From the NCBI RefSeq assembly GCF_003129905.1, contig NZ_QFFM01000014.1, positions 1-64,000 of the forward strand: 64,000 nt of DNA, written 5' to 3'. This stretch comes from Bifidobacterium callitrichidarum. Lineage in GTDB: Bacteria > Actinomycetota > Actinomycetes > Actinomycetales > Bifidobacteriaceae. The notes beneath the pieces were generated by a model. The model was given only the letters and a program-made list of their open reading frames with translations. It was not told where the DNA came from and ran no database searches. A program made the position numbers and the translations under genes. Position 1 is the first letter of the stretch. Each line of letters starts with the position of its first letter. Below are positions 1 through 10,725 of the stretch, in pieces.

Positions 1-485
1 AGGACCGATACCGTTCGCGCTCATTCCCGATGAGGCACCACCACACCCTACGCGCTCAAAAAACGTGAGGCACGTCGCTGCCGCCGCAAAGTGACGGAAA
101 AGTGATATAATTCACAATAACTAAAGATTTGGCGGTGCCCCCGGGTGACAAGGTCTCCCCGGGGGCACCTGCCGTTTACGGGGTGTACGGGCGCAACACG
201 CGAGGATGCGTCGTTGTCCGGTGGAACCGTAATATAGATATTCGTGTGTGCCAACGGCATGCCTTATGTGATAGGCGTGCGCGTTGGGATATCCCTCAAG
301 TCTGTGAACGCACGCAGCAATGCGGCGCGGGAGACTGGAGGGCCATCGGGCCGGTGGACTGGGCTAACTTTTCCGATTCGTCGGGCATGCTGCGAACAGA
401 CATGCCTTGGCAGGTTCAGGGGAGTGGGGCTGCAGTGCGGCGGCCGCACGAATGCAAGAGAAACCACTGAATCGGAGAATTCAAG
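1..485 (+). promoter_or_regulatory. Upstream region of the str operon
   Basis: No convincing gene lies here. A perfect -10 hexamer TATAAT is at 106-111 without an obvious -35. A 12-bp perfect hairpin (GGTGCCCCCGGG at 134-145 with its complement at 158-169) follows; it lacks a U-tract, so it may be a leader structure or the terminator of the gene upstream of the window. The rest (170-473) is probably untranslated leader of rpsL. A GGAG ribosome site at 474-477 precedes the TTG start of rpsL by 8 nt. Confidence 0.5.
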
Positions 486-857
486 TTGCCTACTATTGAA
501 CAGCTCGTCCGTAAGGGACGTCAGGCAAAGCCGAAGAAGTCCAAGACTTTGGCTCTGAAGGGAAGCCCGCTGCGCCGCGGCGTGTGCACCCGTGTCTACA
601 CCACCACCCCGAAGAAGCCGAACTCGGCTCTGCGTAAGGTCGCCCGTGTCCGTCTGTCCTCCGGCGTCGAAGTCACCGCCTACATCCCGGGCGAGGGCCA
701 CAACCTGCAGGAGCACTCCATCGTGCTCGTGCGCGGCGGCCGTGTGAAGGATCTGCCGGGTGTGCGTTACCACATCGTGCGTGGTGCGCTGGATACCCAG
801 GGCGTCAAGGACCGTAAGCAGGGTCGTTCCCTGTATGGAGCAAAGAAGGCGAAGTAA
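486..857 (+). CDS. rpsL: 30S ribosomal protein S12
   Basis: Small-subunit protein of the decoding centre. The 123-residue length is normal. The family-defining stretches [13 protein letters not shown] and [13 protein letters not shown] are present, with lysines at the two classical streptomycin positions, so no resistance substitution is visible. The start is TTG, chosen because GGAG sits 8 nt upstream and the protein begins [11 protein letters not shown] as in other actinobacteria. It is the first gene of the str operon and is followed after 5 nt by rpsG. Confidence 0.98.
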   Translation: MPTIEQLVRKGRQAKPKKSKTLALKGSPLRRGVCTRVYTTTPKKPNSALRKVARVRLSSGVEVTAYIPGEGHNLQEHSIVLVRGGRVKDLPGVRYHIVRGALDTQGVKDRKQGRSLYGAKKAK

Positions 858-862
858 GAGAT

Positions 863-1333
863 ATGTCACGTAAGGGACCTTCCAAGAAGCACGTCGTGCT
901 GCCCGATCCGATCTACGGTTCCACCGTGGTGGCGCAGCTCATCAACAAGATTCTGCTTGACGGCAAGAAGTCGATCGCCGAGGACATCGTGTACTCCGCT
1001 CTTGACATCGTCAAGGAGAAGTCCGACCAGGAGCCGGTGGCCGTGCTCAAGCGCGCCCTGGACAACATCCGTCCGTCCCTCGAGGTGCGTTCCCGCCGCG
1101 TCGGTGGCGCCACCTACCAGGTGCCGGTCGAGGTCAAGCCGAACCGCGCCAACACTCTGTCTCTGCGCTGGCTGACCGACTTCTCCCGCGCCCGTCGTGA
1201 GAAGACCATGGCCGAGCGTCTGGCCAACGAGATCCTGGACGCCTCCAACGGCCTCGGCGCTTCTGTCAAGCGTCGCGAGGATACTCATAAGATGGCAGAG
1301 GCTAACAAGGCCTTCGCTCACTACCGCTGGTAA
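863..1333 (+). CDS. rpsG: 30S ribosomal protein S7
   Basis: Primary 16S rRNA-binding protein that nucleates assembly of the 30S head. It has 156 residues, the usual bacterial length, with the conserved N-terminal SRKG segment and the [14 protein letters not shown] core. It is very close to rpsL (5 nt) and 24 nt ahead of fusA, so the three are cotranscribed. In enterobacteria S7 represses its own operon; no specific operator could be recognised here. Confidence 0.98.
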   Translation: MSRKGPSKKHVVLPDPIYGSTVVAQLINKILLDGKKSIAEDIVYSALDIVKEKSDQEPVAVLKRALDNIRPSLEVRSRRVGGATYQVPVEVKPNRANTLSLRWLTDFSRARREKTMAERLANEILDASNGLGASVKRREDTHKMAEANKAFAHYRW

Positions 1334-1357
1334 TCCAGGAAGAAATAAGGAAAAACG

Positions 1358-3481
1358 ATGGCTGAAGAGATTTCGGACCTCCACGACGTCCGCAATATCG
1401 GCATCATGGCTCACATCGATGCCGGTAAGACCACCACTACCGAGCGAATTCTGTTCTACACCGGCAAGAGCTACAAGATCGGTGAGGTCCACGATGGCGC
1501 CGCCACCATGGACTTCATGGCTCAGGAGCAGGAGCGCGGTATCACCATCCAGTCCGCCGCCACCACCTGCTTCTGGAACCGCCAGACGCACGACACCAAG
1601 GACAAGTTCCAGATCAACATCATCGACACCCCTGGCCACGTGGACTTCACGGCCGAGGTGGAGCGCTCCCTGCGCGTGCTCGATGGTGCCGTTGCCGTGT
1701 TCGACGGCAAGGAAGGCGTGGAGCCGCAGTCCGAGACCGTGTGGCGTCAGGCCGACAAGTACGGCGTGCCGCGTATCTGCTTCGTCAACAAGATGGATAA
1801 GCTCGGCGCGAACTTCTACTACTCCGTCGACACCATCAAGGAGAAGCTGGGCGCCAACCCGATCGTCATGCAGCTGCCGATCGGCGCTGAGAACGACTTC
1901 GCCGGCGTGGTCGACCTGGTCGAGATGAAGGCCTATGTCTGGAACGGCACCGAGGGCCTCGGCGCCAAGTACGACACCACCGACATCCCGGCCGATCTGC
2001 AGGACAAGGCCGAGGAGTACCACGAGAAGCTCGTGGAAGCCGCCGCCGAAGCCAACGACGACCTGATGAACAAGTTCTTCGAGGACGGCGACCTGTCCAA
2101 GGAAGACATCCGCGCCGGCGTGCGTCAGCTGACCATCGCCAAGGAAGCCTTCCCGGTCTTCTGCGGTTCCGCTTTCAAGGACAAGGGTGTGCAGCCGATG
2201 CTGGACGCCGTCGTCGATTACCTGCCGTCCCCGGAGGACGTGCCGGCCATCAAGGGCTACAAGCCCGGCGACGAGTCCGTCGAGATCGACCGTCATCCGA
2301 CCAAGTCCGATCCGTTCTCGGCTCTGGTCTTCAAGATCTCCACCCACCCGTTCTACGGCAAGCTCGTGTTCGTGCGCGTCTACTCCGGCTCCGTCAAGCC
2401 GGGCGACAACGTGCTCGACTCCACTCGCGAGAAGAAGGAACGTATCGGCAAGATCTTCCAGATGCACGCCGATAAGGAGAACCCGATGGATGTGGCCGAT
2501 GCCGGCAACATCTACACCTTCGTGGGCCTGAAGAACGTCACCACCGGTGACACCCTGTGCTCCATCGAGGATCCGATCACCCTCGACTCCATGACCTTCC
2601 CGGATCCAGTGATCCAGGTGGCCGTCGAGCCGAAGACCAAGGCCGACCAGGAGAAGATGGGCATCGCCCTCGCCAAGCTGGCCGAAGAGGATCCGACCTT
2701 CCAGGTCACCACGGACGAGGAGTCCGGCCAGACCCTGATCGCCGGCATGGGCGAGCTCCAGCTCGACATCATCGTCGACCGTATGCGTCGCGAGTTCAAG
2801 GTGGAGTGCAACCAGGGCAAGCCGCAGGTTGCCTACCGCGAGACCATCCGCAAGGCCGTCATGGACCAGGGCTACACCCACAAGAAGCAGACCGGTGGTT
2901 CCGGCCAGTTCGCAAAGGTCCTGATGAACTTCGAGCCGCTCGACACCACCGAGGGCAAGACCTTCGAGTTCGAGAACGCCGTCACCGGTGGTCACATCTC
3001 CCAGGAGTTCATCCCGTCCATCGAGGCTGGCGTCAAGGAAGCCATGGAATCCGGTATTCTCGCCGGCTTCCCGGTCGTGGGCGTCAAGGCTACCGTCACC
3101 GATGGCCAGATGCACCCGGTCGATTCCTCCGAAATGGCCTTCAAGCTCGCGGGCTCCATGTGCTTCAAGGAAGCCGCCCCGAAGGCCAAGCCGGTCATCC
3201 TCGAGCCGATCATGAAGGTCGAGGTCCGTACTCCGGAGGAGTACATGGGCGAGGTCATCGGCGATCTGAACCAGCGTCGTGGCAACATCCAGTCCATGAC
3301 CGACGCCATCGGCGTCAAGGTCATCGACGCCAAGGTCCCGCTGTCCGAGATGTTCGGCTACATCGGCGACCTGCGTTCCAAGACCCAGGGCCGCGCCATG
3401 TTCACCATGGAGATGGACTCCTACGACGAGGTGCCGAAGAGCGTCTCCGAGGAGATCATCAAGGCCCAGCGCGGCGAGTGA
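1358..3481 (+). CDS. fusA: Translation elongation factor G
   Basis: GTPase that drives tRNA-mRNA translocation. It has 707 residues with a complete G domain near the N-terminus: [13 protein letters not shown] (P-loop), DTPGHVDF (G3) and NKMDKLGA (G4). Domains II-V follow, with the conserved C-terminal [14 protein letters not shown]. The start ATG is preceded by an AAGGAAAA ribosome site. It is the third gene of the str operon. The 173-nt gap to tuf contains strong hairpins, suggesting tuf is partly uncoupled. Confidence 0.98.
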   Translation: MAEEISDLHDVRNIGIMAHIDAGKTTTTERILFYTGKSYKIGEVHDGAATMDFMAQEQERGITIQSAATTCFWNRQTHDTKDKFQINIIDTPGHVDFTAEVERSLRVLDGAVAVFDGKEGVEPQSETVWRQADKYGVPRICFVNKMDKLGANFYYSVDTIKEKLGANPIVMQLPIGAENDFAGVVDLVEMKAYVWNGTEGLGAKYDTTDIPADLQDKAEEYHEKLVEAAAEANDDLMNKFFEDGDLSKEDIRAGVRQLTIAKEAFPVFCGSAFKDKGVQPMLDAVVDYLPSPEDVPAIKGYKPGDESVEIDRHPTKSDPFSALVFKISTHPFYGKLVFVRVYSGSVKPGDNVLDSTREKKERIGKIFQMHADKENPMDVADAGNIYTFVGLKNVTTGDTLCSIEDPITLDSMTFPDPVIQVAVEPKTKADQEKMGIALAKLAEEDPTFQVTTDEESGQTLIAGMGELQLDIIVDRMRREFKVECNQGKPQVAYRETIRKAVMDQGYTHKKQTGGSGQFAKVLMNFEPLDTTEGKTFEFENAVTGGHISQEFIPSIEAGVKEAMESGILAGFPVVGVKATVTDGQMHPVDSSEMAFKLAGSMCFKEAAPKAKPVILEPIMKVEVRTPEEYMGEVIGDLNQRRGNIQSMTDAIGVKVIDAKVPLSEMFGYIGDLRSKTQGRAMFTMEMDSYDEVPKSVSEEIIKAQRGE

Positions 3482-3512
3482 CACGCGCTGCCCATTGAAG
3501 TGGCCAGTGTCT

Positions 3513-3546
3513 CCAGTCAGCGGTAAAATCGTGTACCGCTGACTGG
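3513..3546 (+). promoter_or_regulatory. fusA-tuf intergenic hairpin and possible tuf promoter
   Basis: A perfect 13-bp stem pairs 3513-3525 with 3534-3546 around an 8-nt loop. An overlapping second stem pairs ACTGGGTTCTGG (3542-3553) with CCAGAAACCCAGT (3574-3586) with one bulge. A TAGAAT hexamer (3587-3592) lies just downstream and could be the -10 of a tuf promoter. The two stems share bases, so they are mutually exclusive, as in attenuators. No U-tract follows the first hairpin. Confidence 0.5.
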
Positions 3547-3654
3547 GTTCTGGCTCTTCAATGTGGCACATAACCCAGAAACCCAGTAGAATAAGCGAGT
3601 CCCCATGCGACCAGCATGGATACACTCACGAGACGTCCAGGAGGACAAAGAGTA

Positions 3655-4854
<1,200 letters not shown>

Positions 4855-4897
4855 TTTTCATCAGACAAGATCTAGTGCGCTTGAACTAGCGACTTAG

Positions 4898-4932
4898 GAA
4901 ATCCCCTTCGGGTTCGTCCCGGAGGGGATTTC
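4898..4932 (+). terminator. Terminator of the str operon
   Basis: A 10-bp stem GAAATCCCCT (4898-4907) pairs with AGGGGATTTC (4923-4932), with a small inner CGGG/CCCG stem in the loop. A short T-rich run (TTGT) follows. It lies 43 nt after the tuf stop. Confidence 0.8.
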
Positions 4933-5120
4933 TTGTATGCGAACGATTGCCGTAAGGCAAGAGGCCTGAGTGGTAGACCTATACGGTATAGCCTGCGTTG
5001 GGAGCACACGTTCGCATTCCATAAGCGCAAGGCATGGCCCGACATTGGTGCGGGCTATTGGATTTCGTTATCGAGCGGTTGTTCAATAGAGGAAAGCCGC
5101 AACAACAAGGAGCGATGATT

Positions 5121-6161
5121 ATGAGCGAAACCATGAAGGCCGCTTTTTTCGTGGAACCCGGCAAGATGGCCGTGGAGGAGGTGCCGAAGGCGCGCCTCGA
5201 AAAGGACGATGACGCGGTGGTGCGCGTGGTGCGCGCCTGCGTGTGTGGATCCGATCTGTGGTATTTCCGTGGACTCTCCGGCCACCCCAAGCACAGCCAG
5301 ATCGGCCATGAGTCGATCGGCGTGGTCGAGGAGGTCGGCCCCGAGGTCACGTCCGTCAAGCCCGGCGACTTCGTGGTGCTGCCCTTCCCGTACAGCTGCG
5401 GCAAGTGCCCGGTGTGCAAGGCCGGTTTCGAATCCGTGTGCCCGCACGGCGGCTACTTCGGTGCCAGCCAGGCCGAATACGTGCGCGTGCCCGAGGCCGA
5501 CGGCACCGTGGTCAAGGTGCCCGGCTCTCCCGAGGACTACGATGACGCCACGCTCGCCTCGCTGCTGTCCATTGCCGATGTGATGTCCACCGGCTACCAC
5601 GCCGCCGTTTCCGCCGAAGTCAAGCCCGGCGACACCGCCGTGGTGATGGGCGATGGCGCCGTGGGCCTGTGCGGCGTGCTCTCCGCGCACATGCTCGGCG
5701 CCAAGCGCATCATCGCCATGAGCCGTCACAAGGACCGTGCCGCCCTGGCCCGTGAATTCGGCGCCACGGACATCGTGGCCGAGCGCGACCAGGCCGCCAT
5801 CGACAAGGTGCTGGAGATGACCGGCGGCTACGGTGCGGACGCCGTGCTCGAATGCGTGGGTTCCAAGCAGTCCTTCGACACCGCCATCGGCCTCATCCGC
5901 CGCGGCGGCGTCATCGGCCGTGTGGGGCTGCCGCACGATGTGGAGATCAGCGCCGAAGGCACGTTCTACGGCAACATCGGCATCAAGGGCGGCCCGGCAC
6001 CGGTGCGCCACTACGACCTGAACGGTCTGCTGGATGCCGTGGTGAATCACGAGATCAATCCCGGCCGTGTGTTCACCGCCGAATACGATCTCGACCACAT
6101 CCAGGACGCCTACGAGGCCATGGACCAGCGTAAGGTCATCAAGGCTCTGATTCGCTTCTGA
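5121..6161 (+). CDS. Zinc-dependent alcohol dehydrogenase (MDR family)
   Basis: Medium-chain NAD(P)-dependent dehydrogenase oxidising or reducing an alcohol/aldehyde pair; the substrate cannot be told. The catalytic-zinc region has CVCGSDLW and GHESIGVVEEVG; the structural-zinc lobe has CGKCPVCKAGFESVC. The Rossmann signature GDGAVGLCGV is central. It has 346 residues from the preferred ATG. AAGGAG (5107-5112) is 8 nt before this ATG and only 2 nt before an alternative ATG at 5115. It stands alone downstream of tuf with its own upstream region (4933-5106). Confidence 0.9.
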   Translation: MSETMKAAFFVEPGKMAVEEVPKARLEKDDDAVVRVVRACVCGSDLWYFRGLSGHPKHSQIGHESIGVVEEVGPEVTSVKPGDFVVLPFPYSCGKCPVCKAGFESVCPHGGYFGASQAEYVRVPEADGTVVKVPGSPEDYDDATLASLLSIADVMSTGYHAAVSAEVKPGDTAVVMGDGAVGLCGVLSAHMLGAKRIIAMSRHKDRAALAREFGATDIVAERDQAAIDKVLEMTGGYGADAVLECVGSKQSFDTAIGLIRRGGVIGRVGLPHDVEISAEGTFYGNIGIKGGPAPVRHYDLNGLLDAVVNHEINPGRVFTAEYDLDHIQDAYEAMDQRKVIKALIRF

Positions 6162-6185
6162 GCGCCATGGCACTCATGGCTACCT

Positions 6186-6286
6186 TCTCTGAGGGGAGTT
6201 GACGGCGAACTCGACCGGATCCGCGCACTGCCCAGCAGGGCTCCCCTCTCTAAAGGGAGCTGTCGGCGAAGCTGACCGAGGGGGAG
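6186..6286. repeat. Dispersed GAGGGGAGCTG hairpin repeat, locus a
   Basis: Two degenerate copies of a short repeat: around 6191-6216 (TGAGGGGAGTTGACGGCGAA) and 6241-6286 (CTCCCCTCTC ... GGGAGCTGTCGGCGAAGCTGACCGAGGGGG). The core GTCGGCGAAGCTGAC can form a small hairpin. Related copies lie at 25367-25405, 31497-31546 and 34502-34551, always between genes. Confidence 0.7.
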
Positions 6287-6338
6287 CATTCATACAGTCC
6301 GCCTCTCATCCGTGCGGGCACTCATTGCTCAATACCCA

Positions 6339-6397
6339 TTGAAACTGCACCATACTTCTGATACACTTTAAACTGTATTAGAAGTATGGTGCAGTTT
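6339..6397 (+). promoter_or_regulatory. Promoter embedded in a 24-bp inverted repeat (likely GntR operator)
   Basis: The left arm 6342-6365 and right arm 6374-6397 match at 23 of 24 positions around the loop CTTTAAAC. A good promoter overlaps the left arm: -35 TTGAAA (6339-6344), 17-bp spacer, -10 TACACT (6362-6367). The next genes are a membrane protein and a YtrA-type GntR regulator, so this is best read as the autoregulatory operator-promoter of that operon (inference). Confidence 0.6.
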
Positions 6398-6454
6398 ACG
6401 TAAGTGGTCGATGGCGACCGCGTGGCGTAGCTGCCCATCCGATATAGGAATGGG

Positions 6455-7465
6455 GTGGTTGCGATGTCAATCATGGTGCCCTATGTAATCGTGGCGATGC
6501 TGATCTGGCTACTCATGCTGGTCCTTACCATCACCGTGCTGGTGCTGGTGATCAGGGCTCTGCTGCGGATGAACCGGGAGCCCTCGCTTTCGATGCGGGC
6601 GGGGTCGGCCGGCGGCAATCCGCCGTTCTCCGGTGACGGTCCGATATTGGTAGCCCGACATCGTGTGTTGATGGCGCTGCTCGCCGGTGCAATCGTGCTG
6701 ATTGCGGGTGTTGCTCTGAATGATGCGTTCCCGCAAAGCATGGCCCTCATCGCGGCGCTCACGCCGGGGCTTGCCGCATCCACGGTCATGGCGGTCATCG
6801 CGTTGCCGTTCCCGGAGTCGGCGTCGCGGCAGGAAGGCCGTGGCGGTGTGCGCGTGGCGTCCCTGCGGTCGCGTGAGCCGTGGACCTATGCCCGGCGGTA
6901 CGTGCTCATGCAGCCGCTACTGGCCGCGGGACTGCTCATCGCCTACCTTGGCTTCACCATCGCCACGGCGAGCCCCGATGATTTCGGCCTGATGCGGAGC
7001 ATCGCACTGACCGGACCGAACGGCGAATCGCAAGGCTCGGCGGGCCCCTATCCGGGCTCCTACTATGCGGTGCCTCTGATCATCGTCACCTGCGTGCTGG
7101 CGGCGCTGGCCTGCCTGGCGCTGTGGCGCATCGCCCATGTGCCCAGCTCCCCGGATCCGCGGTACGACGAGGAGGACAAGGCATGGCGCGTGCTGCTGAC
7201 GCGGTTCACAGTGTTCCTGTCCGCCGGCTCGATGCTCACCTACGCGGTGGGCGTGCTGGTGGTGGCCGGCACCGCCACCGTGCACGTCGGTACCAATTAT
7301 GGCTCGCTGTCGCCGGCCTACGCGGACGACGTATATCCCACGTTGGGCAACGCGCAGATCATCATGGGCGGTGTGGTGGCCGTGGTCGCTTGCATCTACC
7401 TGATTATGGCGTGTGTCGCAGTCGTACGTCTCTGGACCGGGACAAGCCGGGGAAGCCGACGATGA
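6455..7465 (+). CDS. Multi-pass membrane protein of unknown function
   Basis: 336 residues with a strongly hydrophobic first segment (residues about 5-35) and further membrane segments near 70-90, 150-175, 210-230, 255-275 and 295-325. I recognise no enzymatic motif. GTG at 6455 or ATG at 6464 could start it; AGGA at 6446-6449 fits the GTG by 5 nt. Its stop overlaps the ATG of the GntR regulator (ATGA), so the two are translationally coupled, as is common when a YtrA-type regulator controls a membrane transporter or sensor. Confidence 0.75.
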   Translation: MVAMSIMVPYVIVAMLIWLLMLVLTITVLVLVIRALLRMNREPSLSMRAGSAGGNPPFSGDGPILVARHRVLMALLAGAIVLIAGVALNDAFPQSMALIAALTPGLAASTVMAVIALPFPESASRQEGRGGVRVASLRSREPWTYARRYVLMQPLLAAGLLIAYLGFTIATASPDDFGLMRSIALTGPNGESQGSAGPYPGSYYAVPLIIVTCVLAALACLALWRIAHVPSSPDPRYDEEDKAWRVLLTRFTVFLSAGSMLTYAVGVLVVAGTATVHVGTNYGSLSPAYADDVYPTLGNAQIIMGGVVAVVACIYLIMACVAVVRLWTGTSRGSRR

Positions 7466-7833
7466 GCGGCGGAGGAGACGAGCTGCGTCTGGTGATCCGC
7501 GAATCGTCGCCGACGCCCGTCTACGAACAGATTCGCGCGCAGATCGAAGGCATGGTGAAGGTCGGTGCCCTGCATGACGGCGACAAGTTGCCATCGGTGC
7601 GCCAACTGGCCGGCGACCTGCGACTGGCTCCTGGCACCGTGGCCAAGGCATACGCCGAGCTCGCCGAAAGCGGGGTCATCGAAACCGCGCCCGGCCGTGC
7701 CGCACGCATCCGGCATGTGCCCACGATTCCCGAGCCGTTGCTCCAGGCCGCGCAGGAGTATGCCGGGCAGGCTCGCCGGCTCGGGGCGTCCTTCGAGGAT
7801 GCGCTGAGCGCCCTGCGCGCCCAGTGGGGCTGA
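7462..7833 (+). CDS. GntR-family regulator, YtrA type
   Basis: 123-residue DNA-binding repressor. An N-terminal winged helix-turn-helix spans about residues 11-80 (PVYEQIRAQIEGMV, GDKLPSVRQLAGDLRLAPGTVAKAY), followed by a short tail of about 40 residues instead of a large effector domain, which defines the YtrA class. The ATGA overlap with the upstream membrane gene sets the start. Its likely target is the 24-bp inverted repeat at 6342-6397. Confidence 0.88.
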   Translation: MSGGGDELRLVIRESSPTPVYEQIRAQIEGMVKVGALHDGDKLPSVRQLAGDLRLAPGTVAKAYAELAESGVIETAPGRAARIRHVPTIPEPLLQAAQEYAGQARRLGASFEDALSALRAQWG

Positions 7834-7866
7834 CCGGCGGGATAACGACGGCCGTACAATGGCCGC

Positions 7867-10653
7867 ATGACTACGGATGGAATCACGATGGCTGCCGGGA
7901 AACGGCCCGAAGCGATTGAAGTGCGCGGCGCCCGCGTGCATAATCTCAAGAACATCGACGTCGATGTGCCGCTTGGAGAGCTCGTGGGCGTCGCCGGTGT
8001 CTCGGGCTCCGGCAAAAGCTCACTGGCGCTGGGCGTGCTGTATGCGGAGGGCTCGCGACGGTATCTGGAAGCGCTCTCCACATACACGCGCCGGCGCCTG
8101 ACCCAGGCGTCCCGCGCACAGGTTGACGAAGTGTTGCACGTGCCGGCCGCGCTCGCCCTGCACCAGCGGCCCGCGGTGCCCGGCATCCGCTCCACATTCG
8201 GCACGATGACCGAGCTGCTCAACAGTCTGAGACTGCTGTTCTCCCGCTGTGCCTCGCACGTGTGCCCCTATTGCGGCGCACGGCAGCAGCCCACGATGAA
8301 CGTGGCCGCCGAACTGCCCACCGTGTGCGCGCACTGCGGCAAGGAATTCCATGCTCCGGGCGCGGAATCGCTGGCCTTCAACTCCGGCGGCGCCTGCCCC
8401 ACCTGTTCCGGCACCGGCATCGTGCGCGAGGTGAACCGCGCTGCCCTCGTGCCGGACGAATCGAAAAGCATCGACGACGGCGCGGTGCTGCCGTGGGGCT
8501 CCCTGATGTGGGACCTCATGAAGCAGGTGTGCGGCGCGATGGGCGTGCGTACCAACGTGCCGTTCCGCGAGCTCACGCCCGAAGAGCGTGACATCGTATT
8601 CAACGGCCCCGCCGTCAAGAAACACATCCTCTACCGGCCGAAGAAGGGCGACGACTTCGCAGAACTCGACTTCACCTACTACAACGCCGTCTACACCGTC
8701 GAGAACGCGCTCGCCAAGGCCAAGGACGAGCAGGGATTGAAGCGTGTGGCACGCTTCCTGGAGGAGAAGCCCTGCCCGGACTGCGGCGGCACCAGGCTGA
8801 GCAAGGCCGCCAGAGCTCCCGAAATCGAGGGACTGAATCTGGCCGGAGCCACCGCCATGACACTGGACGACGCGGTGGCGTGGGTGCGCGGCGTGCCCGG
8901 CTCGCTCCCGCCGGAGATGCAGCCGATGGCCACGAACATCTGTGAATCGTTCCTCGACGTGGCCCGCCGACTGCTGGAACTCGGTCTGGGGTACCTCTCG
9001 CTCGACCGTGCCGGAGCAACCCTGTCCACCGGCGAACGCCAACGTGTGCAATTGGCGCGTGCCGTGCGTAACCGCACCACCGGCGTGCTGTACGTGCTGG
9101 ATGAGCCGTCCATCGGCCTGCATCCCTCGAACGTGGACGGACTGCTCGGCGTGATGCGCGATCTTGTGGCGGACGGCAACTCCGTGGTGGTGGTCGACCA
9201 TGACGTGCGCGTGCTCAAGGCTGCCGACCACCTCATCGAAATGGGGCCGGTGGCGGGTGCCGAGGGCGGCCATGTGATTGCGCAGGGCACAGTGGCGGAC
9301 GTGGAACATGACGCCGGCAGCCGCATCGCGCCGTTCCTCGCGGAGGATGGGCAGCGGCGCGTGCGGGCGTGCGTCGGTGCGGCATCGGTAGACGGTGCCG
9401 TCGCAGCCGACAACGTTGCCATGGCTGGTGCCACCGCGACTTGCGGCACCGGTCAGGCCAGTGATACAGCCGCAGCCTGCGATGCCGGCCAGGCCGGTGG
9501 TGCCGCCGCGGCTGTATCACCGGACGGTTCTGATATGTTCGCGCTTGGCCGGATCCATCTGGAAACCGGCCCGTTGCACACGGTCAAGCCGCTCTCCGTG
9601 GACATTCCGCGCGGCCGGTTGGTGGCGGTCACCGGCGTGTCCGGATCCGGCAAGACCACGCTGGTGCTGGAAACGCTGATTCCGGCGCTCAAGGCCGCGG
9701 CGGCCGGAGATCCGTTGCCTGCGCACGTTCGCAAACTGGAGGCCGACGGCATCGCCCGCACCAACCTCATCGACGCCACGCCGATCGGTGCTAACGTCCG
9801 CTCCACCGTGGCCACCTATGCCGATATCCACGACGAATTGCGCCGCGCGTTCGCCCGTACGGACGAGGCCAAGGCGGCCGGGTACAAAGCCGGCGACTTC
9901 TCCTACAACACCGGTCGCCTGCGTTGCCCCACCTGCGACGGCACCGGGTCCATCTCACTGGACGTGCAGTTCCTGCCGGACGTGACCATCGCCTGCCCCG
10001 ACTGCCGAGGTTCCCGATACGCGCCCGAAGCCGGAACGATTCACCGGCCCGTCAAGATCGGCAAGAGTCACAAGACGAACGGTACCGGCGGCAAGAACGT
10101 TGTCGTCAACGGGAGCGGGCCCACCATCGGTGGGGTCCTGCGGGACGATGCCGCGCATGGTGAGTCGGCCGGCGAACGTTCGCTGACGCTGCCGCAGCTC
10201 ATGGCGATGAGTGTGGACGAGGCTCTGGCCGTGACCGGCGACATGCGCAAGGTCCATGCGCGCCTGACCACGCTGCACGATCTGGGACTCGGCTATCTGA
10301 CGCTCGGTGAACCGACGCCCGCCCTCTCCGGCGGCGAGGCGCAGCGTCTCAAGCTCGCCAGCGAGATGGGCAAGGCCCAGTCGGACGCCGTGTTCGTGTT
10401 CGACGAGCCGACCATCGGTCTGCATCCGCTCGACGTGCGCGTGCTGCTCGGCGTTTTCGACCGGCTCGTGGCGAGCGGCGCCACCGTGGTCGTCATCGAG
10501 CATGATCTGGATGTCATCGCCAACGCCGACTGGATCATCGACCTCGGTCCGGGCGGCGGCGAGGCGGGCGGACGAATCGTGGCCGAAGGCACGCCCGAAC
10601 AGATCGCCGCCAATCCGCAGAGCATCACCGGCCAATACCTACGCATCCTTTGA
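7867..10653 (+). CDS. UvrA-like ABC ATPase (second UvrA class)
   Basis: 928 residues with two ABC halves. Half one has GVSGSGKSS, zinc cysteines (CPYCGARQ, CAHCG, CPTCSGTG, CPDCGGTRL) and LSTGERQRVQLARA; half two has GVSGSGKTT, CPTCDGTG/CPDCRGSRY and LSGGEAQRLKLASE. It is closest in build to UvrA2/drug-resistance UvrA relatives. Between the halves lies an Ala/Gly-rich low-complexity linker (roughly residues 500-555). TACAAT at 7855-7860 ends 6 nt before the ATG and no ribosome site is seen, so the mRNA may be leaderless. The neighbouring MATE gene suggests a role in surviving a DNA-binding drug (inference). Confidence 0.88.
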   Translation: MTTDGITMAAGKRPEAIEVRGARVHNLKNIDVDVPLGELVGVAGVSGSGKSSLALGVLYAEGSRRYLEALSTYTRRRLTQASRAQVDEVLHVPAALALHQRPAVPGIRSTFGTMTELLNSLRLLFSRCASHVCPYCGARQQPTMNVAAELPTVCAHCGKEFHAPGAESLAFNSGGACPTCSGTGIVREVNRAALVPDESKSIDDGAVLPWGSLMWDLMKQVCGAMGVRTNVPFRELTPEERDIVFNGPAVKKHILYRPKKGDDFAELDFTYYNAVYTVENALAKAKDEQGLKRVARFLEEKPCPDCGGTRLSKAARAPEIEGLNLAGATAMTLDDAVAWVRGVPGSLPPEMQPMATNICESFLDVARRLLELGLGYLSLDRAGATLSTGERQRVQLARAVRNRTTGVLYVLDEPSIGLHPSNVDGLLGVMRDLVADGNSVVVVDHDVRVLKAADHLIEMGPVAGAEGGHVIAQGTVADVEHDAGSRIAPFLAEDGQRRVRACVGAASVDGAVAADNVAMAGATATCGTGQASDTAAACDAGQAGGAAAAVSPDGSDMFALGRIHLETGPLHTVKPLSVDIPRGRLVAVTGVSGSGKTTLVLETLIPALKAAAAGDPLPAHVRKLEADGIARTNLIDATPIGANVRSTVATYADIHDELRRAFARTDEAKAAGYKAGDFSYNTGRLRCPTCDGTGSISLDVQFLPDVTIACPDCRGSRYAPEAGTIHRPVKIGKSHKTNGTGGKNVVVNGSGPTIGGVLRDDAAHGESAGERSLTLPQLMAMSVDEALAVTGDMRKVHARLTTLHDLGLGYLTLGEPTPALSGGEAQRLKLASEMGKAQSDAVFVFDEPTIGLHPLDVRVLLGVFDRLVASGATVVVIEHDLDVIANADWIIDLGPGGGEAGGRIVAEGTPEQIAANPQSITGQYLRIL

Positions 10654-10725
10654 CGGAAAGCGTCGCGCCCTCGTAAGACGGGCAATGCGGGGGCGCGGAC
10701 GCGGCGGGGGAGTAGGATAACCGGC

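Noticed and set aside
866-3625. A 919-residue open frame antisense to rpsG and fusA
   Set aside because: It is the mirror of strongly biased GC-rich codons of two certain genes, with no ribosome site or domain.
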